NCBI RefSeq assembly: GCF_018596335.1
Contig: NZ_JAHEPS010000003.1
Span: forward strand, 124,001 to 188,000
Length of the DNA: 64,000 bases
Source: Shewanella jiangmenensis
Lineage (GTDB): Bacteria > Pseudomonadota > Gammaproteobacteria > Enterobacterales > Shewanellaceae
Direction: 5' to 3'
The notes under the pieces were generated by a model. It made no database searches. It saw only the letters and a list, made by a program, of their open reading frames with translations, and was not told the DNA's origin. The position numbers were made by a program, and so were the translations under genes. Positions 1 to 10,300 of the stretch are shown one piece after another (within the stretch, counting starts at the first letter, position 1; every line of letters begins with the position of its first letter).

Positions 1-2429
1 AGCGGATAGCCGCCCCGCACGCTCGGGCTGTGTTCAACCAGGGTGCTGTTTCCAATAAGAGCGCTGTGTTCAATCAAACCGCTGTGGTCAAGCGCATCAG
101 CCGATACAAATTCCGGGGCACCAAGAGTTGCGTAACTTGGCGCAGATGTGCCCGGTGATGCATCGGTGCTGGCTCTAAGCACCAGAGCCCCTGCGCCTTC
201 ACCCGGGGCAAGCCCCATGGCCTTGAGGGCGGCCTGATGATGCAGCACTTTTTCGGCTGAGCCGGACAGGTCGACGGCCGCTATCACCACCGCATCGAGC
301 CTGTCGTCGTTTGCACCAGGGAAACTGAAGAGGTTTTGCGCCACGTCAATGGCGCGGGCCACCGACAGCTCGCCCGCCGAAATGGTAAAGGCAGGGCCAC
401 TGAAATCCCACAGGCTCGCGATGCGCGACGCCATGATGTTGCCGATGTAACTGGTGTACTGATTAAGGCTCGCCGCCGGCAACACAGCATCCATGGCGAG
501 CTTTTCAAGCGCATTGTATTCATCATCCGACAGTGCGATACCCGCCGCCTTAAGGCTCTGGGCAATCTGGCTGTGCAGATTTACCCGGCCACGGAACCTG
601 TGCAGCTCAAGCTCGGTTTCCATCGCGACCAACACGGCTACCTTGCTGCCGGGGGCGAGTTTGGCATCGCGAATCGCCTCGTCGGCCACTTTCATCAGCA
701 ACAGCTGCTGGGCAACCAGCCTGTCGCCCGGGTGGGGCGGCAGCTTAAAGCGCAGAAAATCGAGCGCAAAACTGTCGATATAACCGCCGTCTGGCGCATT
801 GCTGCCATCAGCAACCAACGATTCAAGCCCTTTCCAGCGGCTCTTGCCGGGGGAGGCGGGCAGCGGAATAAGCGCAGTTTTATCTTCAGTAATCAGGCTG
901 TTAATCGCCTCGAGGCTGTCAGCTTTGCCAAAGTGGGCGCCAATGCCAGAGATCTCAAATGCTTGCGGGGCGCTGATTGTGGACGATGCGGCGATGTGTG
1001 CAGCGTCAGCCTCGGTCAATGCCTCGGGGGACTCCAGCACCAAATGGGCGTTACAGCCACCGAAGCCGAATACGGACAGACCGGCCAGCGGCGCGCTGTT
1101 ACCGGACTTATGTGGCCAGCTTATGCATTCAGTCGGGATTTTCGCCGCGCCAAAGAGGCCCTTGGGGGATGAAATCGGGCTTTGCAGCCGCACGCTTGGC
1201 GGCAGCAGCCTGTGCTTCATCGCCAGCATCAGCTTGATGATGCCGGGCATGCCTGCGGCGGTCAGAAGATGGGTCAGGTTGGACTTTACCGAGCCAATCT
1301 TGGGGGCAGCACTGCCATCAAGGTGCTTTTCGAAAAACTGCTCGAGGGAGCTCAGCTCGACTTTATCGCCAAGTGGCGTGCCGGTGGCGTGGCACTCGAC
1401 AACCTCCACTGCGGCGGGGCTGATGCCGCTGTCGTCATAGGCGCGCTCGAAGGCCTTGACCTGGCCTTTGCTGGCCGGGCTTAACACAAACTGGCCGCGA
1501 CCGTCGTTGGAAAGCCCGACGCCGCGAATGATGCCGTGGATGGTATCTCCATCGGCAATAGCATCCTCGAGGCGCTTTAATGCCAGCATGCCTGCGCCTT
1601 CACCGGCAAACAGGCCGCCGGTGTTTTTATCCAGCGGCGCGGAAAACCCGGCTTCAGGGAAGGCGTGGAAAATCGAAAAACCCATGCTGATAAAGAAGGG
1701 ATCGGCGCCGCTCACGGCACCTGCCAGCATCAGGTCGGCCTTGCCGGTGGCAAGATAATCGCAGGCAAGCTTAATGGCATACACCGAACTTGCGCAGGCG
1801 GCATCGAGGCTTAACTGCGGCCCTTTGAGACCCAGGCTTTTGGCTATCACCGCCGAGGCATCGGCGGCGGTTTCCTGCTGCCAGGGGGCTGCTCCGCCCA
1901 TGCTTTCTGCATCAAAGGGCTGCAGCGCGGGAAAGCCCGGCAACCGCTGTTTGAGCGCCTGCTCCACTTGCTGATGATAGAGCGGGATCATGGCGCGGTT
2001 GGAGGCTTTGGTCGGGAACGACAACGTGCCCATGATAACCCCGGTGCGGCTCGAGTCGAGCTTGACGCCAAGGCTCACCTGCTTGGCCACATCGAGCGCC
2101 CACAGCTGATGCTCATCGAGGGTTTTGGCAAGTGTGGCCATTTCATCGGCGGGTCTGGCAAAACCCTCAGGGCTGAAGCGGAAATTATCCACATAGCCGC
2201 CCTTGTCGCAGTAAAAGCGATCGCTCTGACCTTGCTCGCCAAGGTATGCAGCCACAGGCGCGCCCAGTTTGGCATCTGTCAGGCTTGTGTGGGCATCGCG
2301 GCCTGCGGTTATCAGCTCCCAGAAGGCGTTGATATCGTCAGCGCCCGGGAAGCGGCCAGCCATGGCCACGACTGCGATGGGGCGGGCGGCATTTGCTTGC
2401 TTAGTTTTATTTTTTGTTTTGTGGCTCAA
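1..2429 (-). CDS. pfaC: PUFA synthase subunit PfaC, N-terminal part (KS and CLF domains); cut by window edge
   Basis: Beta-ketoacyl synthase subunit of the iterative PUFA (EPA-type) synthase. The reading frame is open from 2429 to base 1, so about 809 codons are seen; the DH domains usual for PfaC would lie outside. The N-terminal KS shows PIAVVAMAGRFPG, the nucleophile motif DAACASS (Cys at about residue 212), HATGT and SVKSNLTH. A second KS-like domain follows from about residue 500 with no matching cysteine (the segment reads SGPAFTISAGE), as expected of a chain-length factor. The start is inferred as TTG at 2429, giving SHKTKNKTKQ; it overlaps the pfaB stop as TTGA, and no ATG or GTG precedes the conserved KS start in frame. 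A weak AAGAGA lies upstream. Near the window edge are hexapeptide-like repeats (LIEHS-type). Function is by family; the end is unseen. Confidence 0.95.
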   Translation of the reverse strand, partial: MSHKTKNKTKQANAARPIAVVAMAGRFPGADDINAFWELITAGRDAHTSLTDAKLGAPVAAYLGEQGQSDRFYCDKGGYVDNFRFSPEGFARPADEMATLAKTLDEHQLWALDVAKQVSLGVKLDSSRTGVIMGTLSFPTKASNRAMIPLYHQQVEQALKQRLPGFPALQPFDAESMGGAAPWQQETAADASAVIAKSLGLKGPQLSLDAACASSVYAIKLACDYLATGKADLMLAGAVSGADPFFISMGFSIFHAFPEAGFSAPLDKNTGGLFAGEGAGMLALKRLEDAIADGDTIHGIIRGVGLSNDGRGQFVLSPASKGQVKAFERAYDDSGISPAAVEVVECHATGTPLGDKVELSSLEQFFEKHLDGSAAPKIGSVKSNLTHLLTAAGMPGIIKLMLAMKHRLLPPSVRLQSPISSPKGLFGAAKIPTECISWPHKSGNSAPLAGLSVFGFGGCNAHLVLESPEALTEADAAHIAASSTISAPQAFEISGIGAHFGKADSLEAINSLITEDKTALIPLPASPGKSRWKGLESLVADGSNAPDGGYIDSFALDFLRFKLPPHPGDRLVAQQLLLMKVADEAIRDAKLAPGSKVAVLVAMETELELHRFRGRVNLHSQIAQSLKAAGIALSDDEYNALEKLAMDAVLPAASLNQYTSYIGNIMASRIASLWDFSGPAFTISAGELSVARAIDVAQNLFSFPGANDDRLDAVVIAAVDLSGSAEKVLHHQAALKAMGLAPGEGAGALVLRASTDASPGTSAPSYATLGAPEFVSADALDHSGLIEHSALIGNSTLVEHSPSVRGGYP
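28..99 (-). repeat. 18-bp tandem repeat inside pfaC
   Basis: Four degenerate copies of an 18-bp unit, starting at 28, 46, 64 and 82. Each begins CTGT on the plus strand and carries TTCAA or TTCCAA. They encode a hexapeptide series of the type x-L-I/V-x-H/N-S in a non-conserved stretch of the CLF region. The period is a multiple of three, so the frame is kept. Confidence 0.7.
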
Positions 2430-4327
2430 GGCGTTGTCTCTTGGGCGGGGCGCGCTGCAGCGGCTGGGCGCAGGCGCGATAAATTCATCGGAATACTGTG
2501 GGCTATCAGGCGGGCAAGCAGCTTTTGCAGTGCCTTGCCCTGCTGGCCGTCGGATGGCTGGGCGGTGAGGCGCATCAGCTTATCATCACCTATGGCCTGC
2601 ACTATGCAGCTTGCCTCACGGCCTGCACCCACTTCGGCAAAAATGCGGCCACCGGCCTTGTAGGCGCGCACGATAAGCTCATCAAATTTAAGCTCATTGG
2701 CAAAGGTGGCGGCGATGGCATTGGCGATGGCATCTGAGTCGGGCGTGAGGCGCTCGGCGCCGGCGCTCAGCAGCTGGGGTAAGTCTTTGGGTAAGGGCGC
2801 TGACATCGGCCTTTGGTAAAACTGAGCCAGCGCGCCCTGCATGCTTTGCGCCGCCGGTGTGTGCATGGCGGTGACAAGCTTGGTATCAAGCCCACGTTTG
2901 CCCAGTTCTTTAACTAGACGCTTAAGCTCGGTGTCGCTGCCGGACAGCACAGTGCTTGGCCCCTGGGAGATGGCAATCGCCACCTTGGGGAAGGCGCTTA
3001 AGTGCGCTCGGATCTCACTTGCGTTAAGGCGCAGCACCAGACTCTTCCAGTTAAGCTCGCTGCTGCGGCCAAGTTGCCAGTGGGCACGCACCGCTTCAAG
3101 CTTGCCGGATATGCCGTCGGCAAAGAGCTCACTTTTAAGGGTGTCACCCACCATGGCGAACGGGTCTTGCCACAGGCCCCGGGCCGCTATCATGGCCGCT
3201 TCGCCCATGGAGTAACCGAGGCAGAGCGCAGGCTTGATGCCAAGCTCACCTTCAAGGATGCGGGTCATCAGCACACTGGCGCCAACGCCGGCAACAGCAA
3301 GCTCGGCAAGGCGCGGGTCATCACCAAGCTCCCGTGGCAGCAGCACGCCATCAAGGCCGCTAAGGCCATGCTGGCGACAGTCCTGGTCGAGGGCATCGAA
3401 CTGCGCCGGGAAATAAAGATGCATATCCGCCAGCATTTCGCTGCTGGCGGTACCGACGCCGGGATACACAAAGGCAAGACCGGCAGGCCCCGAGGGGCTT
3501 GGTGAAAACACGCTGCCCGCCGGCGTTGAGAGTTCGATATCGTCCCTCAGGCTTTCGGCGAGGCGCCAGGAGAGGCTTGCCGCCTCGGCCACCAGTGATT
3601 TGGCATCGGCGCCAATCAGCACAATGGCGCGGCAGCCCGGCGTCATGTCATCAAAGGCCTGCTGCACCAGCGCAGCAAGGGCCTCATCGGATTTTATCGC
3701 GTTAAGTTCGGCCTGAATTTGAGTCAGACGTCGCTGCACCGCCGACCAGTCACCGCCCGGCAATGCCAGCGGCAGCAGCCAGGGCAGGGCGCCGCCATTG
3801 AGCGCGGCGCCAATGCGCGCCGAGCCCTGAGTTAATACCAGCGTCTGGTTTTCGCCTCCATCGCCGGCACCGACCAGCGCCAGCACCCGCGCCTGATAAC
3901 GTGGATGGCTCCAATAGCCGCCATACACAGGATGGGTGCGGCCGGCGAGCTTTTCGGCGTGCTCAATCACTGTGTCGATGCCGGGGCGTTCAAACAGGAT
4001 TTCTGCATCGGCAGGTGAGCGACCCGCCTGAATAAGCGCCTCGTGGATGGCATTGGCGCCGCGGGCATAACCTTGCAGCAGCGCCAGCGGATGAAGATGA
4101 GCCTTGGCCGCATCGAGCGCCGGCAGCAGTAACCACTCGCCTTTGGCACCAAGGCGCAGCGGCCCTTGGCTCGCTTGGGCAAGCAGCGCCGGCCAATCCG
4201 CGTTGGCCATTTGTGCATCACTTAAGCACGCTGTGCGGCTGAACGCAGCGCTGGTGCGGCAAAGCGCCAGACGCAGCGGCGCTGGCGTCTGGGGTTGGCG
4301 TGGCTTGGTGCTCATGTCAGTCTTCAT
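2426..4327 (-). CDS. pfaB: PUFA synthase subunit PfaB (acyltransferase)
   Basis: Acyltransferase subunit of the PUFA synthase; in characterised systems PfaB influences which PUFA is made. The AT domain is clear: VYPGVGTASS, then the nucleophile elbow GYSMGEAAM, then TAMHTPAA with the catalytic His, then a closing EVGAGREASC. The first roughly 300 residues show no recognisable catalytic motif. I chose ATG 4327 (MKTDMSTKPRQ), 7 nt after the pfaA stop. ATG 4315 is also possible, with CAGGG about 12 nt upstream. An upstream ATG at 4381 would overlap pfaA by 47 nt and is less likely. The stop overlaps the pfaC start. At about 633 residues it is on the short side for PfaB. Confidence 0.9.
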   Translation of the reverse strand: MKTDMSTKPRQPQTPAPLRLALCRTSAAFSRTACLSDAQMANADWPALLAQASQGPLRLGAKGEWLLLPALDAAKAHLHPLALLQGYARGANAIHEALIQAGRSPADAEILFERPGIDTVIEHAEKLAGRTHPVYGGYWSHPRYQARVLALVGAGDGGENQTLVLTQGSARIGAALNGGALPWLLPLALPGGDWSAVQRRLTQIQAELNAIKSDEALAALVQQAFDDMTPGCRAIVLIGADAKSLVAEAASLSWRLAESLRDDIELSTPAGSVFSPSPSGPAGLAFVYPGVGTASSEMLADMHLYFPAQFDALDQDCRQHGLSGLDGVLLPRELGDDPRLAELAVAGVGASVLMTRILEGELGIKPALCLGYSMGEAAMIAARGLWQDPFAMVGDTLKSELFADGISGKLEAVRAHWQLGRSSELNWKSLVLRLNASEIRAHLSAFPKVAIAISQGPSTVLSGSDTELKRLVKELGKRGLDTKLVTAMHTPAAQSMQGALAQFYQRPMSAPLPKDLPQLLSAGAERLTPDSDAIANAIAATFANELKFDELIVRAYKAGGRIFAEVGAGREASCIVQAIGDDKLMRLTAQPSDGQQGKALQKLLARLIAHSIPMNLSRLRPAAAARPAQETTP

Positions 4328-4334
4328 CCCTGTG

Positions 4335-7300
4335 TCAGCCTTTGGCGGGGGCCAGAGGCGCATCATGCTGTTTATGTTCACTCAAAAAGGCTTTATCCAG
4401 CGCTTTGCTGATGGTCACCCGTACGTTTTCCATGGCGCTGGCAAGCTGGCCTTGGGCATCGTACAGCGCCACATCGGCAGTGAGCTGGCGGCTGGTATGG
4501 CTTTTTACCCATAGGCGGATATGGCCAGTTTCGCCATTTGCGAGCTCGCGGATCTGGGTAAGGGTGCCAAGGCTTGCCGGCAGACTGGCGGCATCGTACT
4601 TAAGCCGCGCCCATACCAGCAGCGATTGCAGCAGCGCATCCTGCTGCGCCAGTTTGGCAAAGTTGGCGTCGCTGCCTGCGCTGCTGCTAAGGGCATAGCT
4701 AAGGCACAGGCCTGAATCATCAAAGGCGCTCACATCGCCAAGCACCTGCAGTGACGGTCCGTGGAACAGGCTGCCATCAAGATAAAGCGCGCTGCCGCTT
4801 GCGACAGGCTCAGGGTTGATGGCCGGGCTGTCGTGTGTCGGCAGTTCGCATTCAGCGCTGGCAACCAGGCTTGCCTCATACTGCGGGCGACCGTCGCATT
4901 CGATTTTGGCAATCAGCCCTGTGTCTGCCTGACTTAAGGTCAGCAGCAGCGCCTTGCTGTCGGTATCGAACACCACGCCTTTAAGCAGCCGGTAATCCTG
5001 TACCTGCCAGCTCGCGCCGCCCAGTGGGAAGCAGTTGGCGGCGGCGCTGGTTATCCAGTCCAGGGCACAGACAGTGGGCAGCACGCTGTTGCCGCCAAGC
5101 CGGTGATCCTTAAGGATATCCATGGCATGGCGCTGCAAGCTGCAGCCGATACTGACGTGCCCGTCAGGCTTTTTTGCAGTTAATCCCTGCTGCTCGCCTG
5201 CACCCTGCATGCTGGAGCCGACCAATATCTGGCAGGCGTCGCGGCGCAGCACGGCCTCGGCAAAGAGGTTGGCGCCAAGATCCCGTGGGATCACATACAC
5301 GCCGCGCTCGAGGAACATCTTTTTCAGGCTCTCGTTGACCATGCCGCCATCCCACGGCCCCCAGTCAAACGCCACCACGCGGCGCATGCCATTCTGGCCA
5401 AACTGATGGGCGGCCTTGTTCAGCACTTCGTTGGCCATGGCGTAGTCACTCTGGCCCTTGTTGCCATAAAAGCCGGCGGCAGAGGAGAAGAGTGCCAGCA
5501 GTTCCAGGTTGGGAAGTGTTTCCAGCAGCGCCTTAAGACCGCCAACCTTGGTGCCGAACACCCGGCCAAGTTCATCCAGGTTCTTGTCCTGAATGAGTTT
5601 ATCGGCCAGCACCCCGGCGCCATGGATAAGCCCTGTGATAGGCGCGATGGCTTGAATTGGGGCGAGTGCGCGTGCTACCGAGTCGCTGTTTGCCACATCG
5701 AGCGGCAGATATTCGGCACTGGCGCCGACGGCCTCAAAGCGGTTGATGGCGCTTTGAATATCAAGGGCGCTGATAAGCGGCGCTATCAGGGCTTCGACTT
5801 CTTTGGGCAGCGGCCGCTTGCCGCTGGCGAGCAGCTCCTGAATCGCGGCCTGCTTCAGTTCACTGGCTTTAAGGCCAAGCGCCCAGTCTGGGAAGTCTTC
5901 GGCGCTGATGGGCTTACTGCGGCCCGCCAGAATAAAGTGGGCGCCGGTTTCTTTGGCAAGGGCGAGGGCGCAGTCGAGGGTGACCCCTTTTGCACCTCCG
6001 GTCACCAGTATTTTATCTGCACTGGAAAGACTGATTTTTGCAGAATTTCCAGTCAGTTCGCTCGCAATTGCGCCAAAGCGGCCATCGGCGCTGACACCCC
6101 ACTCAAGCTCAGTGTCTATGCCATAGAGGGCGTCCAGCACGGCATCGGCCAGCGCGCTTGCATCAAGCTCGGTTGCCACATCAAGGGCGCGGCAGTGCGC
6201 TCCCGGCCACTCGTGGGCGAGGGTTTTGGTCAGCCCAAACAGCGCCGCCTGATTAAGCTCGCAGGGGCGGTTACCCAGGCCAAGTTTGCCATCCATCCGC
6301 GCGGCGGTAATAAAGGCGCGGCGCTGATCGCTGCCTGCGCTAAAGCCTGTGGCCAGATGCTTGGCAAACAGGAAGGCGAGCGACACGAAATTAAAAGCGC
6401 TGTCGCTGAAAGCGTTTTGGTCAGTTGGTGCGCCCTGTTTCACGCCGGTGATGTTTTCCTGCGGCTGCAGGTGAATAAAGGCCGACACCTCGCCGATATC
6501 GGTGATGAAGCTTGCTACCGCGTCATCGCTGTCGTCGCTTAAGGTGTGGGCATCTATGCTGGCATCCAGCACCGACTGGGTGGCGAGCGCCTTGGGGCGC
6601 ACCACAGTAACGTCCAGTCCTTTGGCTACCAGGCGGCCGGCAAGTATGCCTGCGTTATGACCATCATCCAGCACAATAACCCGGGCGTCGGCGGCAAAAA
6701 GACCGGCAGCCGAATCGGCTTCGAGTCTATTTGCCGCTGGCAGCTTTTTTAGGCTGACCCCCGTGTGGGGCGCGAGTGCCGGCGTGTTGGCGTTGCCCGT
6801 GTCTGTCTGGCCGGAAAAGTTGCCGGGCAGAGCAAAGGTTTCAACGATTTGGCCCAGTGTGCGACATTCGGCAAGTGCGGCTGCATCGACCTCGCCAAGC
6901 CCCGGCAGGTTTTCCTGCACTGTGCCGAGGATTTCCACCCGCTTGATGGAATCGATACCCAAATCCGCTTCCATGTCCATGGCAAGGTCGAGCATGTCGA
7001 CCGGATAGCCGGTTTTGTCGGCCACCGTGAGCAGCATTGTGTCGAGTATGTCCTGGGGCGATGGCTGGGGTAATGCCTGGGACGATGGCGCGGCTGCGGC
7101 TTTTACGCTGGCCTGAGCCGGTTTGCTTGGCTGCATGGCCGCAGACTGGGCTTTGGCGGCGCGCTCTTGCTCGGCACCGGTTTCAGGCTCAGGGCTGTTT
7201 GTTGCAGGCTCAGGGCTGTTTGTAGGCTCAGGGCTATGCTCTTCAGGGCTGGTCGCCTTTGGCAATTCGGCGGCGCTGCTTGCCTTAGGCAATTCTGCCG

Positions 7301-10300
7301 CATTTAAGGTTTCGCTGACCGCAGCCACAAGCTCGGCGGCGAGTATGTCGAATCCGGCGGTTTGCTCCTTTGCTTCTGTTTCAGTTTCAACTTCAGCTTG
7401 AGTTTCAGCTTCAACAGTTTCAGCTTCAACAGTTTCTGCGATGACTGGCGCAGCGTTGGTGTCAGGCTTGGTTTCAGCTTCTTCTGCAATCTCGGCCAGG
7501 GTTTCGGCTTCGGCGGCAGTTTCGGTATCCGGTTCAATGTTCTCTGCTGAAACAGGAGCTTCAGTAACGGGATCTGCTGCAACAGCAACTTCAGCAACTT
7601 CAGCAACTTCAGCAACGGCAGCTTCAGCGACGTCATTTACCTCAGTGTCATTTGCCGAAACGGCATTTGCAGCAAGGTTATCGACCGTGTTCAGGGCTGA
7701 ATCGCCGCCAAAGCAGGCGATGATATCGGCAAGGGTGCGGCACTCGGCCATGGCGGCGGCATCCAGCTCCGGCAGGTTTGGCAGGGAGTCCTGCACTGTG
7801 CCTAGAATTTCCACCCGCTTGATAGAGTCGATACCTAAATCCGCTTCCATGTCCATGGCAAGGTCCAGCATTTCAGTGGGATAACCTGTTTTGTCGGCCA
7901 CCACGGCAAGCATGGTGCGGGTAATGTCGTCGGCCGCAGGCGTCGGCTGCGAAGCCTGCGCCTGCTCTGCTAAGGAAAGAGGGGAAACTGGAGCCTGCGA
8001 TACTGCCGGTGCTTCTGCAGTGAGGCTGGCGCTCATCAAATTGACTATGTCGGCAAGGGTGCGGCACTCGGCCATGGCGGCGGCATCCAGCTCCGGCAGG
8101 TTCGGCAGTGCGTCCTGCACTGTGCCTAAAATCTCTACCCGCTTGATGGAGTCGATACCGAGGTCCGCCTCCATGTCCATCGCTAAATCCAGCATTTCAG
8201 CGGGATAGCCTGTCTTATCGGCGACCACGGAAAGCATGGTGTGGGTGATGTCGGCAGCGCTCACGGAAGGCTGTGCTGTGTTGACCGGCGCGCTGTTAAC
8301 TGTAGCTGTGCTAACCAGAGCTGTGCTAACCAGAGCAGCTTCGGCCTGAGTAGCCAAAGGCAGGCTGGCACTCATCAGATTGACTATGTCGGCAAGGGTG
8401 CGGCACTCGGCCATGGCGGCGGCATCCAGCTCCGGCAGATTTGGCAGGGCGTCCTGCACTGTGCCTAAAATCTCTACCCGCTTGATGGAGTCGATACCAA
8501 GGTCCGCCTCCATGTCCATCGACAGGTCCAGCATCTCGGTGGGGTAGCCGGTTTTATCGGCCACCACGGCGAGCATGGTGTGTTTGACTTCATCCGCGCC
8601 AGCAGCCGGGGCTGCAGCTGCGCCGATTACCGGCACTGCGACAGGCACAGTTAAAGGCACTGCGGAAAGTGCAGCCGGTGCGGCGGTCATGGCCACAGCG
8701 GCCGATGTGGCTGCGGGCAGGCTGGCGCTCATCAGCTTGACGATGTCCGCCAGCGTGCGGCACTCGGCCATGGCGGCGGCATCAAGCTCCGGCAGATTTG
8801 GCAGCTCGTCCTGTACTGTACCTAAAATTTCCACCCGCTTGATGGAGTCGATACCAAGGTCCGCTTCCATGTCCATGGAAAGGTCCAGCATTTCGGTGGG
8901 GTAGCCGGTCTTGTCGGCCACAACCTGCAGCATGACTCTTTCGACTTCAGTGGCTCCCGGATTTGCGACCTCTGCGGCTGCCGGATTTGCGACTTGAGCT
9001 GCGATTGGCGTTACCGCGGAGGCCTCGGCTGGTGCTGTTACTTCTGCAGCTACCTGGGCTTTAGTCACTACGGGCGCTGGCTGCACTGCTTGTTGCACTG
9101 CTGATTGTTGTACTGCGGGTTGCAAGGGCTGCGCAGCAGACGCGGCCATGGCATTTGCAGCTACTTGCTGGGTTGCGGCAACAGGCTGTGACGCGAACGG
9201 CTGACCTGTGAGTGAGCGCAGCATCTGCTCGCTGCTGGCGGCCTGAGCGCGCATAAATTCGGTATGAATTCGCAGGGTTTCGGCCTGATGCTGGTGGAAC
9301 AGCTCCAATGCCCGCTCGGAGGCGGCGGGTACGCTCTGGCCGGCTGCAGCAAGCGCCAGTTGCTGCTGTATCAATGCCTGCACCCCTTCGCTGTACTGGG
9401 CTGGAATAGCCAAAAACTGCTGATGCAGCGAGGCCAGCTGCTGCTGGGCGGCAAACAGGGCATCCAGTGCGCTTGGGCTTGCATTGACGGCCTGCTGCGG
9501 CGCATTGCCGGCGTGCTGCGTCGTCTGGCTGGCAGCAGGCGCGGCCTGAGATGGAACACTCTGGGTGACGTATTGAGTTTTTTCCACGATTTTCTCTACG
9601 ATTTCAATTTGTTTGCTGACCTTGCCGTCCTTGAGAGCGGCAGCCATACGTTCGACCGTGGCCGGACTTAAATAATTGCTGGCACCGAGCTTGATGGTGA
9701 GTGCCGTTTTAGCCACGGGTTTGGCCGACAGCACCTGGCGGTACGGGTCCGGATTGCCGATGGCAAAACCGGCCACGGCAAGCTCCAGTGCCGCGAGCTT
9801 AAGCTTACTGTCGGCGCGGCCACCGGCCTGACCGGCAACTGATTGGGCATCGAGCGACACTATCAGGCAGCCTTTGCTGCGCTCGCCAAGGATGGCCTCG
9901 ACAAGGCGGCCAAGGGTGTTTTTGGGGCCAAACTCCACAAACACCCGCACGCCGTCGCGGTACAGGCTCTCGATTTGCGACTCAAATTGTACCTGCTCCA
10001 GCATTTGCGCCTTGAGGCTTTGCTTAAGGCTTTTGCCGTCCAGCGGCCGCTTGTCGCCGGAGGCGTTGGCGTACAGCGGCGCGCTGGCATCGCTGAAGCG
10101 CTCTTTATCGATGGCTGCCGCGAAGGGCTCGTGGGCATGGCCGACCAGCGGCGTGTGGAATGCGCCGGATACCGGCAGCTCGATGGCGCGAATGCCGTCA
10201 GCAGACAGGGCTGAGACTGCGGCCTTTACCGCCTCGGTAGGACCGGCCAGCACCAGCTGGCTCGAGCTGTTGTGGTTGGCAATCACCACGGCCGGGTCTT

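Noticed and set aside
336..1172. 278-codon plus-strand frame
   Set aside because: Antisense of pfaC, which shows full KS and CLF motifs.
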